From NCBI GenBank assembly GCA_015493625.1, contig WGCT01000226.1:1-17602 (forward strand): a stretch of 17,602 bases of DNA, written 5' to 3'. A program made the translations under genes and the position numbers. The notes under the pieces were generated by a model. It saw only the letters and a program-made list of their open reading frames with translations. It ran no database searches and was not told the origin of the DNA. Every line of letters starts with the position of its first letter. Within the stretch, counting starts at the first letter, position 1. Below, piece after piece: positions 6,868-14,034 of the stretch. This DNA is from Draconibacterium sp. (GTDB lineage Bacteria > Bacteroidota > Bacteroidia > Bacteroidales > Prolixibacteraceae).

Positions 6868-7908
6868 TTAAATTTCTGTCTCTTCTAACAGACGTTTATA
6901 TTTCGGAAGAAGTTGCGTAAACTTTTCAAAAGCGGCATCGAGTGAGAGGTCTGTTTCGCCTCCCGAAGCATTTAAATGGCCACCGCCGTTAAAATGTGCT
7001 TTTGCAAATTGGTTGGTTGGGAAATTGCCTTTCGACCTGAATGAGGCCTTTACAAATTTCTCTTTTTCGATTAGCAGCACACTAAAAACGATATTTTTAA
7101 TTGAAAGCGGGTAGTTTACAAACCCCTCGGTATCGCCGGGTTGAAAATCGAATTGTTTCAATTCCTCTTTCGAAATAGTTATAATTGCCGAACGAAATTC
7201 GGGGTAAACAACCATTTTTTCGTTTAAACAGTAGCCCAGTAATTTCATCCGGTTAATCGAAAAATTATGATATACTCCCGACTGAATTCGTTCGGTATCG
7301 ATTCCAAACTTCATTAAATCAGAAACTACTTTAAATGTATTCGGGCGCGATGTGTTATGATTAAAAGCTCCGGTATCGGTTAAAATTCCGGTATATAAAG
7401 CTTCGGCAGCATTTTTATTAATCTGTTTTTCGAACCCGATTTGGTGTACCACATCGAAAATCAGTTCTGCGGTGGAACTGTATTCAGGCTCAGAAACCAT
7501 AAAAGTGCAAAAGTTTTTAGGATACGGGTGGTGGTCAATCAGAATTTTTGTTTTGTTGAATTTTGTCACTCTTTTTTCCAATTTCCCGGCTCTTCCTACT
7601 TCATTAAAATCTACACAAATTAACAAGTCGGCCTCATTAAACAGTGCTTTCCCACTCTTTTTGTCTTTATCGTATTTTACTATGTTCAGCTCGGAGCCAA
7701 ACCATTTTAAAAATTCGGGATAATCGTTTGGAGTAACAATATTAACGGTGTGTCCAAAGTTCGAAAGTATTTCGCCAAACCCAATTGCCGATCCAATAGC
7801 ATCGCCATCCGGACTTTCGTGCGGAACAATTACAATCTTCTGTTTTCTTTCGGAAAGGACTTGCCTTATCGATGTAATAGTCTCTATATCAGTGTTTTTA
7901 AAAACCAT
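6868..7908 (-). CDS. nrnA: DHH/DHHA1 phosphoesterase, NrnA-like (oligoribonuclease / pAp phosphatase)
   Basis: The protein has 346 aa from the chosen start. DHH-family motifs appear in order: H30 with D34 and D36 (PHESPDGDAIGS), D100 (CVDFNE), D125-H126-H127 (LIDHHPYP), D178 (LTDTGAF), and the DHHA1 nucleotide-binding motif GGGHLNASGG at 308-317. This is the layout of NrnA, which degrades short RNA oligomers and dephosphorylates 3'-phosphoadenosine 5'-phosphate in the cytoplasm. The frame is open for 20 more codons upstream (to 7968), but I chose the ATG at 7908: the upstream residues are not family-like and a perfect -7 element lies inside them. It is the first gene of the minus-strand operon with the two FKBPs and YciB-Nudix. 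The symbol rests on motif and length resemblance; other DHH exo/cyclic-dinucleotide enzymes are alternatives. Confidence 0.88.
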   Translation of the reverse strand: MVFKNTDIETITSIRQVLSERKQKIVIVPHESPDGDAIGSAIGFGEILSNFGHTVNIVTPNDYPEFLKWFGSELNIVKYDKDKKSGKALFNEADLLICVDFNEVGRAGKLEKRVTKFNKTKILIDHHPYPKNFCTFMVSEPEYSSTAELIFDVVHQIGFEKQINKNAAEALYTGILTDTGAFNHNTSRPNTFKVVSDLMKFGIDTERIQSGVYHNFSINRMKLLGYCLNEKMVVYPEFRSAIITISKEELKQFDFQPGDTEGFVNYPLSIKNIVFSVLLIEKEKFVKASFRSKGNFPTNQFAKAHFNGGGHLNASGGETDLSLDAAFEKFTQLLPKYKRLLEETEI

Positions 7909-7923
7909 ATAAATTTGAATTGA

Positions 7924-7931
7924 CAAATATA
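7924..7931 (-). promoter_or_regulatory. -7 element (TATATTTG) for the nrnA-FKBP-FKBP-Nudix operon
   Basis: TATATTTG matches TAnnTTTG exactly and ends 15 nt before the ATG at 7908. This implies a leader of roughly 10 nt and decides the start. No clean -33 TTG is present at 19-21 nt upstream; a TTTCG lies at about 23 nt. Confidence 0.5.
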
Positions 7932-8014
7932 CGAAATCTCTAACGGGTGCAGCGCGAAAGTATTCCAAATTTTTATAATATTGTGCAATTATAACATTTA
8001 TTAAATTTTATTTT

Positions 8015-8434
8015 ATGAACGGAAATTTAACCTTTACAATGATAAAGCCAACAGCTTTTAAAAATAACAATGCCGGGGCAATTTTAAAAATGATAAACGA
8101 AGGGGGATTTATAATAAAAGCAATGAAACTAACCCTGTTAACTCCTGAATTGGCGGGCGATTTTTATGCCATTCATAAAGGAAAACCTTTTTACGAATCG
8201 CTGGTTGAATTTATGAGCTCGGGGCCAATTATTGCCGCTGTTCTCGAAAAAGAAAATGCCGTTGAAGACTACCGGAAATTAATTGGTACCACAAACCCTG
8301 AAAATGCTGAGGAAGGAACCATAAGAAAACGATATGCTACAAGTCTCCAGCAGAATGCTGTTCACGGCTCCGACAGCGATGAAAATGCAACTCTCGAAGC
8401 CGACTTTTTCTTTTCTAAATTCGAACGATTTTAA
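8015..8434 (+). CDS. ndk: nucleoside-diphosphate kinase
   Basis: The 139-aa length matches the NDK family. The catalytic His117 lies in NAVHGSDSDENA (114-125); Lys11 in MIKP and the region GTTNPENAEEGTIRKRYA (91-108) match the nucleotide-binding elements. It transfers the gamma phosphate from ATP to other NDPs through phospho-His117 in the cytoplasm. The usual Asp of KPD is Thr13 (KPTAF), a variant I recall in other Bacteroidota NDKs. The gene is divergent from the DHH phosphoesterase and convergent with the AsmA gene, so probably transcribed alone. A weak -7-like TAATATTG lies at 7976-7983. Confidence 0.97.
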   Translation: MNGNLTFTMIKPTAFKNNNAGAILKMINEGGFIIKAMKLTLLTPELAGDFYAIHKGKPFYESLVEFMSSGPIIAAVLEKENAVEDYRKLIGTTNPENAEEGTIRKRYATSLQQNAVHGSDSDENATLEADFFFSKFERF

Positions 8435-8460
8435 TTTTTGGAGTTAACTTTCACCAAAAA
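8435..8460. terminator. possible bidirectional terminator hairpin
   Basis: TTTTTGG (8435-8441) pairs with CCAAAAA (8454-8460) around a 12-nt loop, immediately after the ndk stop and between two convergent genes. The stem is AT-rich and has no strong GC core, so this is a weak call. Confidence 0.3.
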
Positions 8461-8500
8461 TGAAGGGAAAAAGTTCTGCACGTTAAACAAGGAACTATTT

Positions 8501-11020
8501 CTACTTAAATAGTTTAAACAGCTCTTTTCCAAGGTTGTTAATCGACTTTTTAATATCGTCTTTAGTGGCATTTAAAATTGTTTTCCGGGCTTCTGCCAAA
8601 TCCATTTTTACTTCAGGATTTCCTACGGGACCGGTAATTATTACACCTGCCGGAACAACTTTTATCTTCTCGTTTCCGGGAATCAGCTCCAGAATTTTCT
8701 GAATATCGGGGCCAAAAGCGTTGCGTTTAACATTAAAATCCATTCGCATATTAATCAGATTCTCGACACTTAACGCAGCTTTTACCGCTGTTTCCTGGCC
8801 GGCAACTTTTGTTTTAAACGGCCGTAAATCCACATTTCCATTTATCACGGTAAAGTGCGCCGTAAAATCATCGACTTCAACATTTTTCAGTTTATCGGCT
8901 TTAAGAATTCCCTTTAACTGATTAAACATTTTCGAATCGACAATCTGCAAATCCTGAGTAGTAAAATCTCCTTTCCCGTTTATCGAAGAGGGAATAAATT
9001 TAAATCCAGGCGTGAGTCGGCCTTTAATTTTAATGTTAGAGCTAAAAGTACCGCTACTATTTCCTGCTCCGGGCAACACACTTCTGAAACCCGATAAAGT
9101 ACGGTATGCAGTCGGAATATCGAAATCGGCAACTTTCACTCCAAAATCGACAAAAGGCTGATTTTGCTGACTATTTTTATACGAACCGTTTACACGCATA
9201 CTTCCTTGCAGCATATTCATATTTAGTCCATTAAGAATAAGTCTGCCATTCTTTGCAGTTATCAGTCCGTTTACATTTGTAATGGGGAGTTGGTCGAACT
9301 GAACACGGTTTATTTGCGAGCGAAAAGTAATATCGATATTTCCGGGAATAGTAAATGCTAAATTCTCTTTTTCTGCATGCTTCGTGTTAACGGTACTCTT
9401 CTCGTTATCAGCAACGTTAACGTTTTCTTTTGTGTTTTCAATCTGCAATCGCAACAACTCGTTAAGGTTTGTAAAGTTAGAATGTAAGTTTACGTTGCCG
9501 CTTAAAATTCCCCCTTTAAAAATATAGTTTAAGTAGTTAACCACGCTGCCCGAGAAATTAAAATCGCTCTGCCCCACCTTAACCGAAAACTGCTTTAATG
9601 AGATGTTACGCGGAGAAAAAACAAGCTCGCCTTTTGGTACAAAAACCGGTTTTGCTAGTTGCGGCGAAGTATAAACAAAATTATTGAGCAGCACTGTTCC
9701 GTCCGATTTTATTTTATCGTACTCCTCATTTTCTATGGCCGAATAGTTTCCTTTTGCATACAAGTTGGCATCGATAACTCCTGCAATGTTCACACTATCG
9801 AGCGGAAGAACATCTTTTAAATTATCGAAATTTAATTTCCCTATAAATGCCCCGTCGAACCAGGGATCGTTTACAAGATTATTCATTTTTAATACAAAAT
9901 CGACAGGACTGTTTTTTACTTCGGCATGTGCATTTTTCACCTCAATTTCGGTAAGATTTAAAACGCCTTGAGGTTTCAATATGGCAACATCGGCTTTAAT
10001 ATTCTTAATTTTATCGGGCAATCCGGTATACTGAAAAGTTCCGTTATCGACATTCATTTTCAGTAAAAACGAAGGATAACTTTCGGCAAACCAGAAACCT
10101 TTTATATATCCTGTTACCGCTGCCGAACCGGTGGTTTTAATATCTTTTAAATAGTTGTGGTACGATGGAGGAACCAGTGCAAGAAAGTTATTAAATCCCG
10201 ACTTTTGAGTTTTAATGTGCATGTCGAAAAGCGTACTATCCTCCTGAATTTCCATTCCTCCGGAAAGTTTGAGCGCAAGATTATTTACAAAAAGTTGATT
10301 ATCTAAAATCGATATTTTCATCGTTTCGTAATCGATATTTAAAACCGATTTTGTTTCGAGCGAAACATTAGAGATATAACCGACATTATCGTATTTCAGA
10401 TTAAAATGCTTCACTTTTCCGGCAACGTTCAAATGGGTAGACGTTCCGTACATTTCCCCCGAAACTGAAAGATTGATATCGTTTAGTGCCACCTCTGTTT
10501 TTGAGGTTTTATCGGTATAAATAAGTCGGGCATTATTAAACTCAATTTTATTCAGCTGAAGTGCCAGAGGTACCTCTACATCTTCATTTCCGGAAAAGCC
10601 GGCAACATTTTTATCCGGTTCAGTTTCATAGATAAGATTCCAGTTCTCCTTTCCATTGGTATTTATCAGCAAGTTCAGTTTTGGTTTATCAAAAATAATT
10701 TCGTCAATTACAATCCCCGACTTCTTAAAAAGCGACGACAAACTCATGGTTGCGTTTACCGTGCCGGTACTGAAAAGTGTATCGTTTTTAAATTCGTTAC
10801 CGCCAACTAAAGTAAGGTTTTCAATTTCCAAAGCCACCTTTGGAAAACGCCGAAAAAGCGACAGATTAAAAGCTGAGAAATCGACCTCGGCATTCAACCT
10901 TTTATTGATTGTACTTTTTGTTGCATCGATAATATTTTGCTTAAAAAACAGGGGAATTGCGATGGCCGAAAGAAGTAGCACCGCAACTACGATAGTAATT
11001 GTTATAAGTATTTTCTTCAT
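8501..11020 (-). CDS. AsmA-family envelope protein
   Basis: The protein has 839 aa. One N-terminal membrane anchor (about 5-26) is followed by a long beta-rich periplasmic region. Residues 103-130, with IVIDEIIFDKP then LINTNGKENWNLI, fit the N-terminal AsmA pattern of a strand ending in KP followed by a short dG-x-x-Nw turn. The C-terminal third (about 560-820), with repeated short-strand elements and VVPAGVIITGPVGNPEVKMD, matches the AsmA C-terminal domain. AsmA/TamB-type proteins are repeating beta-groove bridges proposed to move phospholipids between inner and outer membranes; that role is known for relatives and inferred here. The last about 25 residues are Lys-rich and helical. It is convergent with ndk and probably monocistronic. 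Confidence 0.85.
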   Translation of the reverse strand: MKKILITITIVVAVLLLSAIAIPLFFKQNIIDATKSTINKRLNAEVDFSAFNLSLFRRFPKVALEIENLTLVGGNEFKNDTLFSTGTVNATMSLSSLFKKSGIVIDEIIFDKPKLNLLINTNGKENWNLIYETEPDKNVAGFSGNEDVEVPLALQLNKIEFNNARLIYTDKTSKTEVALNDINLSVSGEMYGTSTHLNVAGKVKHFNLKYDNVGYISNVSLETKSVLNIDYETMKISILDNQLFVNNLALKLSGGMEIQEDSTLFDMHIKTQKSGFNNFLALVPPSYHNYLKDIKTTGSAAVTGYIKGFWFAESYPSFLLKMNVDNGTFQYTGLPDKIKNIKADVAILKPQGVLNLTEIEVKNAHAEVKNSPVDFVLKMNNLVNDPWFDGAFIGKLNFDNLKDVLPLDSVNIAGVIDANLYAKGNYSAIENEEYDKIKSDGTVLLNNFVYTSPQLAKPVFVPKGELVFSPRNISLKQFSVKVGQSDFNFSGSVVNYLNYIFKGGILSGNVNLHSNFTNLNELLRLQIENTKENVNVADNEKSTVNTKHAEKENLAFTIPGNIDITFRSQINRVQFDQLPITNVNGLITAKNGRLILNGLNMNMLQGSMRVNGSYKNSQQNQPFVDFGVKVADFDIPTAYRTLSGFRSVLPGAGNSSGTFSSNIKIKGRLTPGFKFIPSSINGKGDFTTQDLQIVDSKMFNQLKGILKADKLKNVEVDDFTAHFTVINGNVDLRPFKTKVAGQETAVKAALSVENLINMRMDFNVKRNAFGPDIQKILELIPGNEKIKVVPAGVIITGPVGNPEVKMDLAEARKTILNATKDDIKKSINNLGKELFKLFK

Positions 11021-11047
11021 TGTAATAACTTAAACGAAATAATAATA

Positions 11048-11055
11048 CAAAATTA
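11048..11055 (-). promoter_or_regulatory. -7 element (TAATTTTG) for the AsmA gene
   Basis: TAATTTTG fits TAnnTTTG exactly and ends 27 nt before the AsmA start codon, implying a leader of about 20 nt. A -33 element is not clear. Confidence 0.4.
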
Positions 11056-11117
11056 TACGAACAAATCTATTTCCGCTAAATTGTTGTGTTATTTTTCGTT
11101 AAGGGGGCGATGAATCA

Positions 11118-13409
11118 TTATTTGCTAAATTCAACCGACCATTCAATAGGTTTTTCTGTTCCCTGAAAACTTAATTGCAACAGATTATTTTCGAGCTGTG
11201 TTGCTTTTGCCCGGCCACTTGAAATTGTGTTCGTTTTAATTTTATAACCGGAAGGCACATAAAAATACAAGCTGTATTTATCGCCCGGCACAGTTACCGA
11301 CTCACCTGAGAGTATCTGTTTTTCTTCGTTCCAGTTGACTTTGCTTAAACTTTTTGCCGCCGTAAGATGGCGCGATGTAGCAAGCAACTGTGGTTGCCCC
11401 GTAGCTGCTCTGAGAAGAATTGCACAAGTACCATGTTTGGGAACCAACTTTTGCAACTTGTTATTTTTAACGTCTACTAATTTTGTATTCCAAAAATCGA
11501 ATGCGAGGTAACTCTTATCCAAATCAAGACCAAGATCGGCATCAAGTTTAAGTGTTCGAATGGTGTCGTTATCAGCCCAATTGTACATCGAAATTACATC
11601 GTACTGTCCGGTAGCGGCATTTACTTTTAAATCGAGTGCTTTTGGAAACGAAGCAGGTTTTGGACAACAAGCAGGTTTTGTTTTATAAGGATACAAATCC
11701 ATTGCTTTTATTGGCATTGCCGGCATTGTTTTTTTATACAACTCCAGTTTTTCATCCGGTAACGGCTTTACCAATTTAGGATGTTTACGAGCCCACCCAA
11801 TATTGTATTTGCTGGTAAGAAAATTATGAAGTCTCTCTTCGGAGAAATTTGCAACATAGTCGCTAAAAACATACGCCTGCCCCGAAAGGGAGATGGTTGT
11901 AACAATTGTTTTTCCTTCGTCGAGAGTAAGTGGGTCGCGCACCATAACATCGTCGGGGTCCGACCACCAGCTAATTCCATTCAGATAATTGGCACCAAAA
12001 AGCGAATTAAAGAATGTCTGCATTCCTCCCGACCAGTGGTCTTTGCCATCCCAATTTGCATAATCGTCGCCCCCGGTTCGCGAACCGTCGAAATAGCCAA
12101 AACCAACACCAATCTCGTGCATCGAACAACCTAACAGGTAGCCTTTATCGCCCAAAATATCGCGTACTACTTTTATCGATTTCCGGTATATCTCACGGCT
12201 ATCCATCTGAGGATTAAACGCATTTTCCCGGTTTTTATCTAAAAAATCCATCCAGGTTCCCCAGCCTCCGGCCTTTAAATATCCAAGTCCCCAAACGTTT
12301 ACAAGGGTTTTGAACAGTGGTCGTAAATGTTTTTCAATTACATCGTTATTTGTATAGTCGAGACGGTTCATTGTTGAGTCGGCCGAACAACAAATATGAG
12401 ACAATTTTCCCTCTTTATCTTTTAAATAAAAATTATCGGGGTATTTATCGGCCATCGACGGATGATTGGAGTTGGCTCCATGAATATTCAGCCACAATCC
12501 AGGCACTAATCCGTTATCTCGTACATGTTTAAACCATGCTTTTCCGCCATGTGGATAGAGCGTTTTATCCCAATTCAACCAGTTTGCATCAACTCCTCTC
12601 GAATAAGCAGCATCGAGCTGTACATATTTTAATCCGTAAGGTTTTAACTTTTTCGCCAATGCATCGGTCTCTTTCATCAATGTCTCTTCGGTCGGACTCA
12701 TATAGTAACAATACCAACTGCTCCAGCCAGTCGGGGCTGTTTTAAACCGATTTGGTATGGGAACAAATGTGGGCTTAAATTTTGTTTTCTGATTGTCGAC
12801 CAACCCAACAACATTGGTATAATAATTATTAATTAACGTAATTTCAGGCTCGTTTGAAAGAGCAATTTTAATATCCATCAAACTGTTATCGTTAACATTT
12901 CGCACCAACTTACTACCCTCGGGAAAGCCAATTAATATATCGGTATTCATGTCGAAAAGATGAAATATGTTTGTGGCCGAGACAAATCCCATCTGTGTGT
13001 ACATCACATCGTTATCCTGACTTGCAACACGAGCAGGGATACGCTTTTCGCCGGCAGGAGCAATTCCTGCAATATAAATATTTTTAGCGTTGCACGTAAA
13101 ATTTATGGTTGAATCGGAAACAACTATCGAACACTCGGCGTTAGCAGGTTCTTTTATTGTTAATACAATTGCCCCATCTTTTATCTCGGTTTCCCAACTT
13201 TTAATTCTTACAGCAGATTTACCCTCCGTTTTTAAAAGATGTACATCGGCAAATACAACGCCCAACTTACTTTGTGAAAAAGTTAATGTTCCATCGTTAG
13301 AATTCGAAACAATTTTCCATCCGTTTTCGCTGTATTCTTTTGGCTGCTGACACGCAAAAAGAAATGCTGATAATGCAATTAAAAAAGAAATTTTCATTAG
13401 TGATTTCAT
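11118..13409 (-). CDS. clan GH-D (alpha-galactosidase-like) lipoprotein
   Basis: The protein has 763 aa from the chosen ATG at 13409. MKSLMKIS starts a typical signal peptide ending in FAC (Cys20, lipid anchor); the frame is open 14 codons further to 13451, but those residues precede the signal and overlap the promoter. After a beta domain (about 25-220), a TIM barrel shows GH27/GH36-type landmarks: GWSSWYCYY (228-236), YVQLDAAYSRG (262-272), GLWLNIHG (304-311), GYLKAGG (376-382), SRTGGDDYANW (443-453), WWSDPDD (481-487) and LSGQAYVFSD (508-517). A C-terminal beta domain follows from about 600. SRTGGDD carries the likely acid/base Asp. At the nucleophile position, normally K-x-D, the sequence is K379-A-G, so the Asp is absent. 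Substrate is unknown, probably an alpha-linked galactoside or related sugar. No SusC/SusD genes are in the window. Confidence 0.82.
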   Translation of the reverse strand: MKSLMKISFLIALSAFLFACQQPKEYSENGWKIVSNSNDGTLTFSQSKLGVVFADVHLLKTEGKSAVRIKSWETEIKDGAIVLTIKEPANAECSIVVSDSTINFTCNAKNIYIAGIAPAGEKRIPARVASQDNDVMYTQMGFVSATNIFHLFDMNTDILIGFPEGSKLVRNVNDNSLMDIKIALSNEPEITLINNYYTNVVGLVDNQKTKFKPTFVPIPNRFKTAPTGWSSWYCYYMSPTEETLMKETDALAKKLKPYGLKYVQLDAAYSRGVDANWLNWDKTLYPHGGKAWFKHVRDNGLVPGLWLNIHGANSNHPSMADKYPDNFYLKDKEGKLSHICCSADSTMNRLDYTNNDVIEKHLRPLFKTLVNVWGLGYLKAGGWGTWMDFLDKNRENAFNPQMDSREIYRKSIKVVRDILGDKGYLLGCSMHEIGVGFGYFDGSRTGGDDYANWDGKDHWSGGMQTFFNSLFGANYLNGISWWSDPDDVMVRDPLTLDEGKTIVTTISLSGQAYVFSDYVANFSEERLHNFLTSKYNIGWARKHPKLVKPLPDEKLELYKKTMPAMPIKAMDLYPYKTKPACCPKPASFPKALDLKVNAATGQYDVISMYNWADNDTIRTLKLDADLGLDLDKSYLAFDFWNTKLVDVKNNKLQKLVPKHGTCAILLRAATGQPQLLATSRHLTAAKSLSKVNWNEEKQILSGESVTVPGDKYSLYFYVPSGYKIKTNTISSGRAKATQLENNLLQLSFQGTEKPIEWSVEFSK

Positions 13410-13423
13410 GTGGTTAAATTTTA

Positions 13424-13458
13424 GAATCAAGATACAAGAATTAAGACACAAGACAAGA
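13424..13458. repeat. degenerate heptamer tandem array (GANNCAA)
   Basis: On the plus strand five consecutive 7-nt units read GAATCAA, GATACAA, GAATTAA, GACACAA, GACAAGA (13424-13458). Positions 1, 2, 6 and 7 are the most constant and the last unit is degraded. Read on the other strand the units are CTTGNNT-like. The array begins 15 bp upstream of the glycosidase start codon and overlaps its likely promoter. Confidence 0.65.
13428..13456 (-). promoter_or_regulatory. likely promoter of the GH-D gene, inside the heptamer array
   Basis: On the minus strand TTG (13454-13456) is followed after 19 nt by TATCTTG (13428-13434). This is close to the Bacteroidota -33 TTTG / -7 TAnnTTTG arrangement, with the -7 box one T short of consensus. 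The -7 box ends 18 nt before the ATG at 13409, similar to other leaders in this window. Both boxes are made from heptamer units. Confidence 0.45.
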
Positions 13459-13607
13459 AAACTAGTGCTTTAACTAAATCATGCTTTTGTGTGTAAAATC
13501 CTTTATCGTGAATGTTTCATATGATTATAATTGTATATTTTTTATGGTTTTTTTGACTCTTAAAAAGATATTTTCGAAATTATATAAAACAGTTGGGTTA
13601 CGCAACG

Positions 13608-13680
13608 GTTGTTGTAAGTTTTATGCGGTTTTTAAAAACGGCTACTCTCCTTAATACAATTTTAACATGCTTACAACGAC
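13608..13680. repeat. imperfect inverted repeat enclosing a near-palindrome
   Basis: GTTGTTGTAAG (13608-13618) can pair with CTTACAACGAC (13670-13680): 11 positions with one G-T wobble, around a 51-nt interior. The interior contains an 18-bp near-palindrome at 13625-13642 (GCGGTTTTT / AAAAACGGC, one mismatched pair). Either a degraded repeat element or a foldable transcript end is possible. Confidence 0.4.
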
Positions 13681-13700
13681 AACGGAGTGGCATACTCGCT

Positions 13701-13749
13701 ATTCAATATTCGACATTCAATATTCGATATTCGATATTCGATATTCAAA
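13701..13749. repeat. heptamer tandem array (ATTCRAT)
   Basis: Seven consecutive 7-nt units read ATTCAAT, ATTCGAC, ATTCAAT, three copies of ATTCGAT, then ATTCAAA. The unit length equals that of the array at 13424-13458, but the sequence is unrelated. Such arrays can change copy number by strand slippage. Confidence 0.85.
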
Positions 13750-13797
13750 TTAAAAAACAACAAACAAACCATTCTTAAAAGAGCATTTTTTTTTGAG

Positions 13798-13817
13798 ATT
13801 CCGGCCTACGCAGGAAT
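13798..13817. repeat. REP-like hairpin, ATTCC...GGAAT
   Basis: ATTCC-G-GC pairs with GC-A-GGAAT around the loop CTAC: 5 bp, one mismatch, then 2 bp. It is followed by GACGG. The core resembles the GATTCCtGCCTaCGCAGGAATGACG repeat that I recall as dispersed in many bacterial genomes; that is from memory and not checked. Confidence 0.5.
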
Positions 13818-13964
13818 GACGGTACGTGGTTATTTCTTTTTTAAAAATTGAGTTTTTCGTTTACCCCTTGCTGAACCTGCAACCTTATACTGTAATATTG
13901 AAGAGACTGGGTATCTGTATTAACTAAGAAATAAATACACATTCAAGAAATTCATTAAAAATAT

Positions 13965-13995
13965 TTGCATAAAATAAATATATTGATTTACTTTG
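13965..13995 (+). promoter_or_regulatory. promoter of the RND efflux operon
   Basis: TTTG (13965-13968) and TTACTTTG (13988-13995) are separated by exactly 19 nt, matching the Bacteroidota -33/-7 layout with one deviation in the -7 box (TT for TA). The predicted start point near 14002 gives a leader of about 33 nt before the TolC-type gene. Confidence 0.55.
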
Positions 13996-14010
13996 TAAGC
14001 GATTACTTAC
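13995..14010. promoter_or_regulatory. candidate repressor operator over the efflux promoter
   Basis: GTAAG (13995-13999) and CTTAC (14006-14010) form an inverted repeat around CGATTA, with a further TTAC directly after (14011-14014). It sits across the predicted transcription start, where a dimeric repressor would block initiation. TetR-family repressors usually control such pumps, but no regulator gene is in the window. Confidence 0.4.
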
Positions 14011-14034
14011 TTACATATTTAAATTTTTATTGAT

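Larger units (their letters stand above)
13410..14034. other. repeat-rich intergenic region
   Basis: About 625 bp lie between the divergent glycosidase and efflux genes. The region holds two different heptamer tandem arrays (13424-13458 and 13701-13749), an imperfect long-range inverted repeat (13608-13680), a REP-like hairpin (13798-13817) and the efflux promoter and operator (13965-14010). A 61-codon frame at 13593-13778 runs through the second array and its repeats are translated as low-complexity sequence, so I do not call it a gene. From 13459 to 13607 and 13818 to 13964 I see nothing recognisable. Confidence 0.65.

Noticed and set aside
13608..13680. Possible integron attC site
   Set aside because: The stem ends do not carry the RYYYAAC/GTTRRRY core boxes in the required positions and there is no integrase or cassette structure.
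13593..13778. Open frame of 61 codons between the glycosidase and efflux genes
   Set aside because: Its C-terminal part is the translated heptamer array and the N-terminal part spans the imperfect inverted repeat; no family resemblance.
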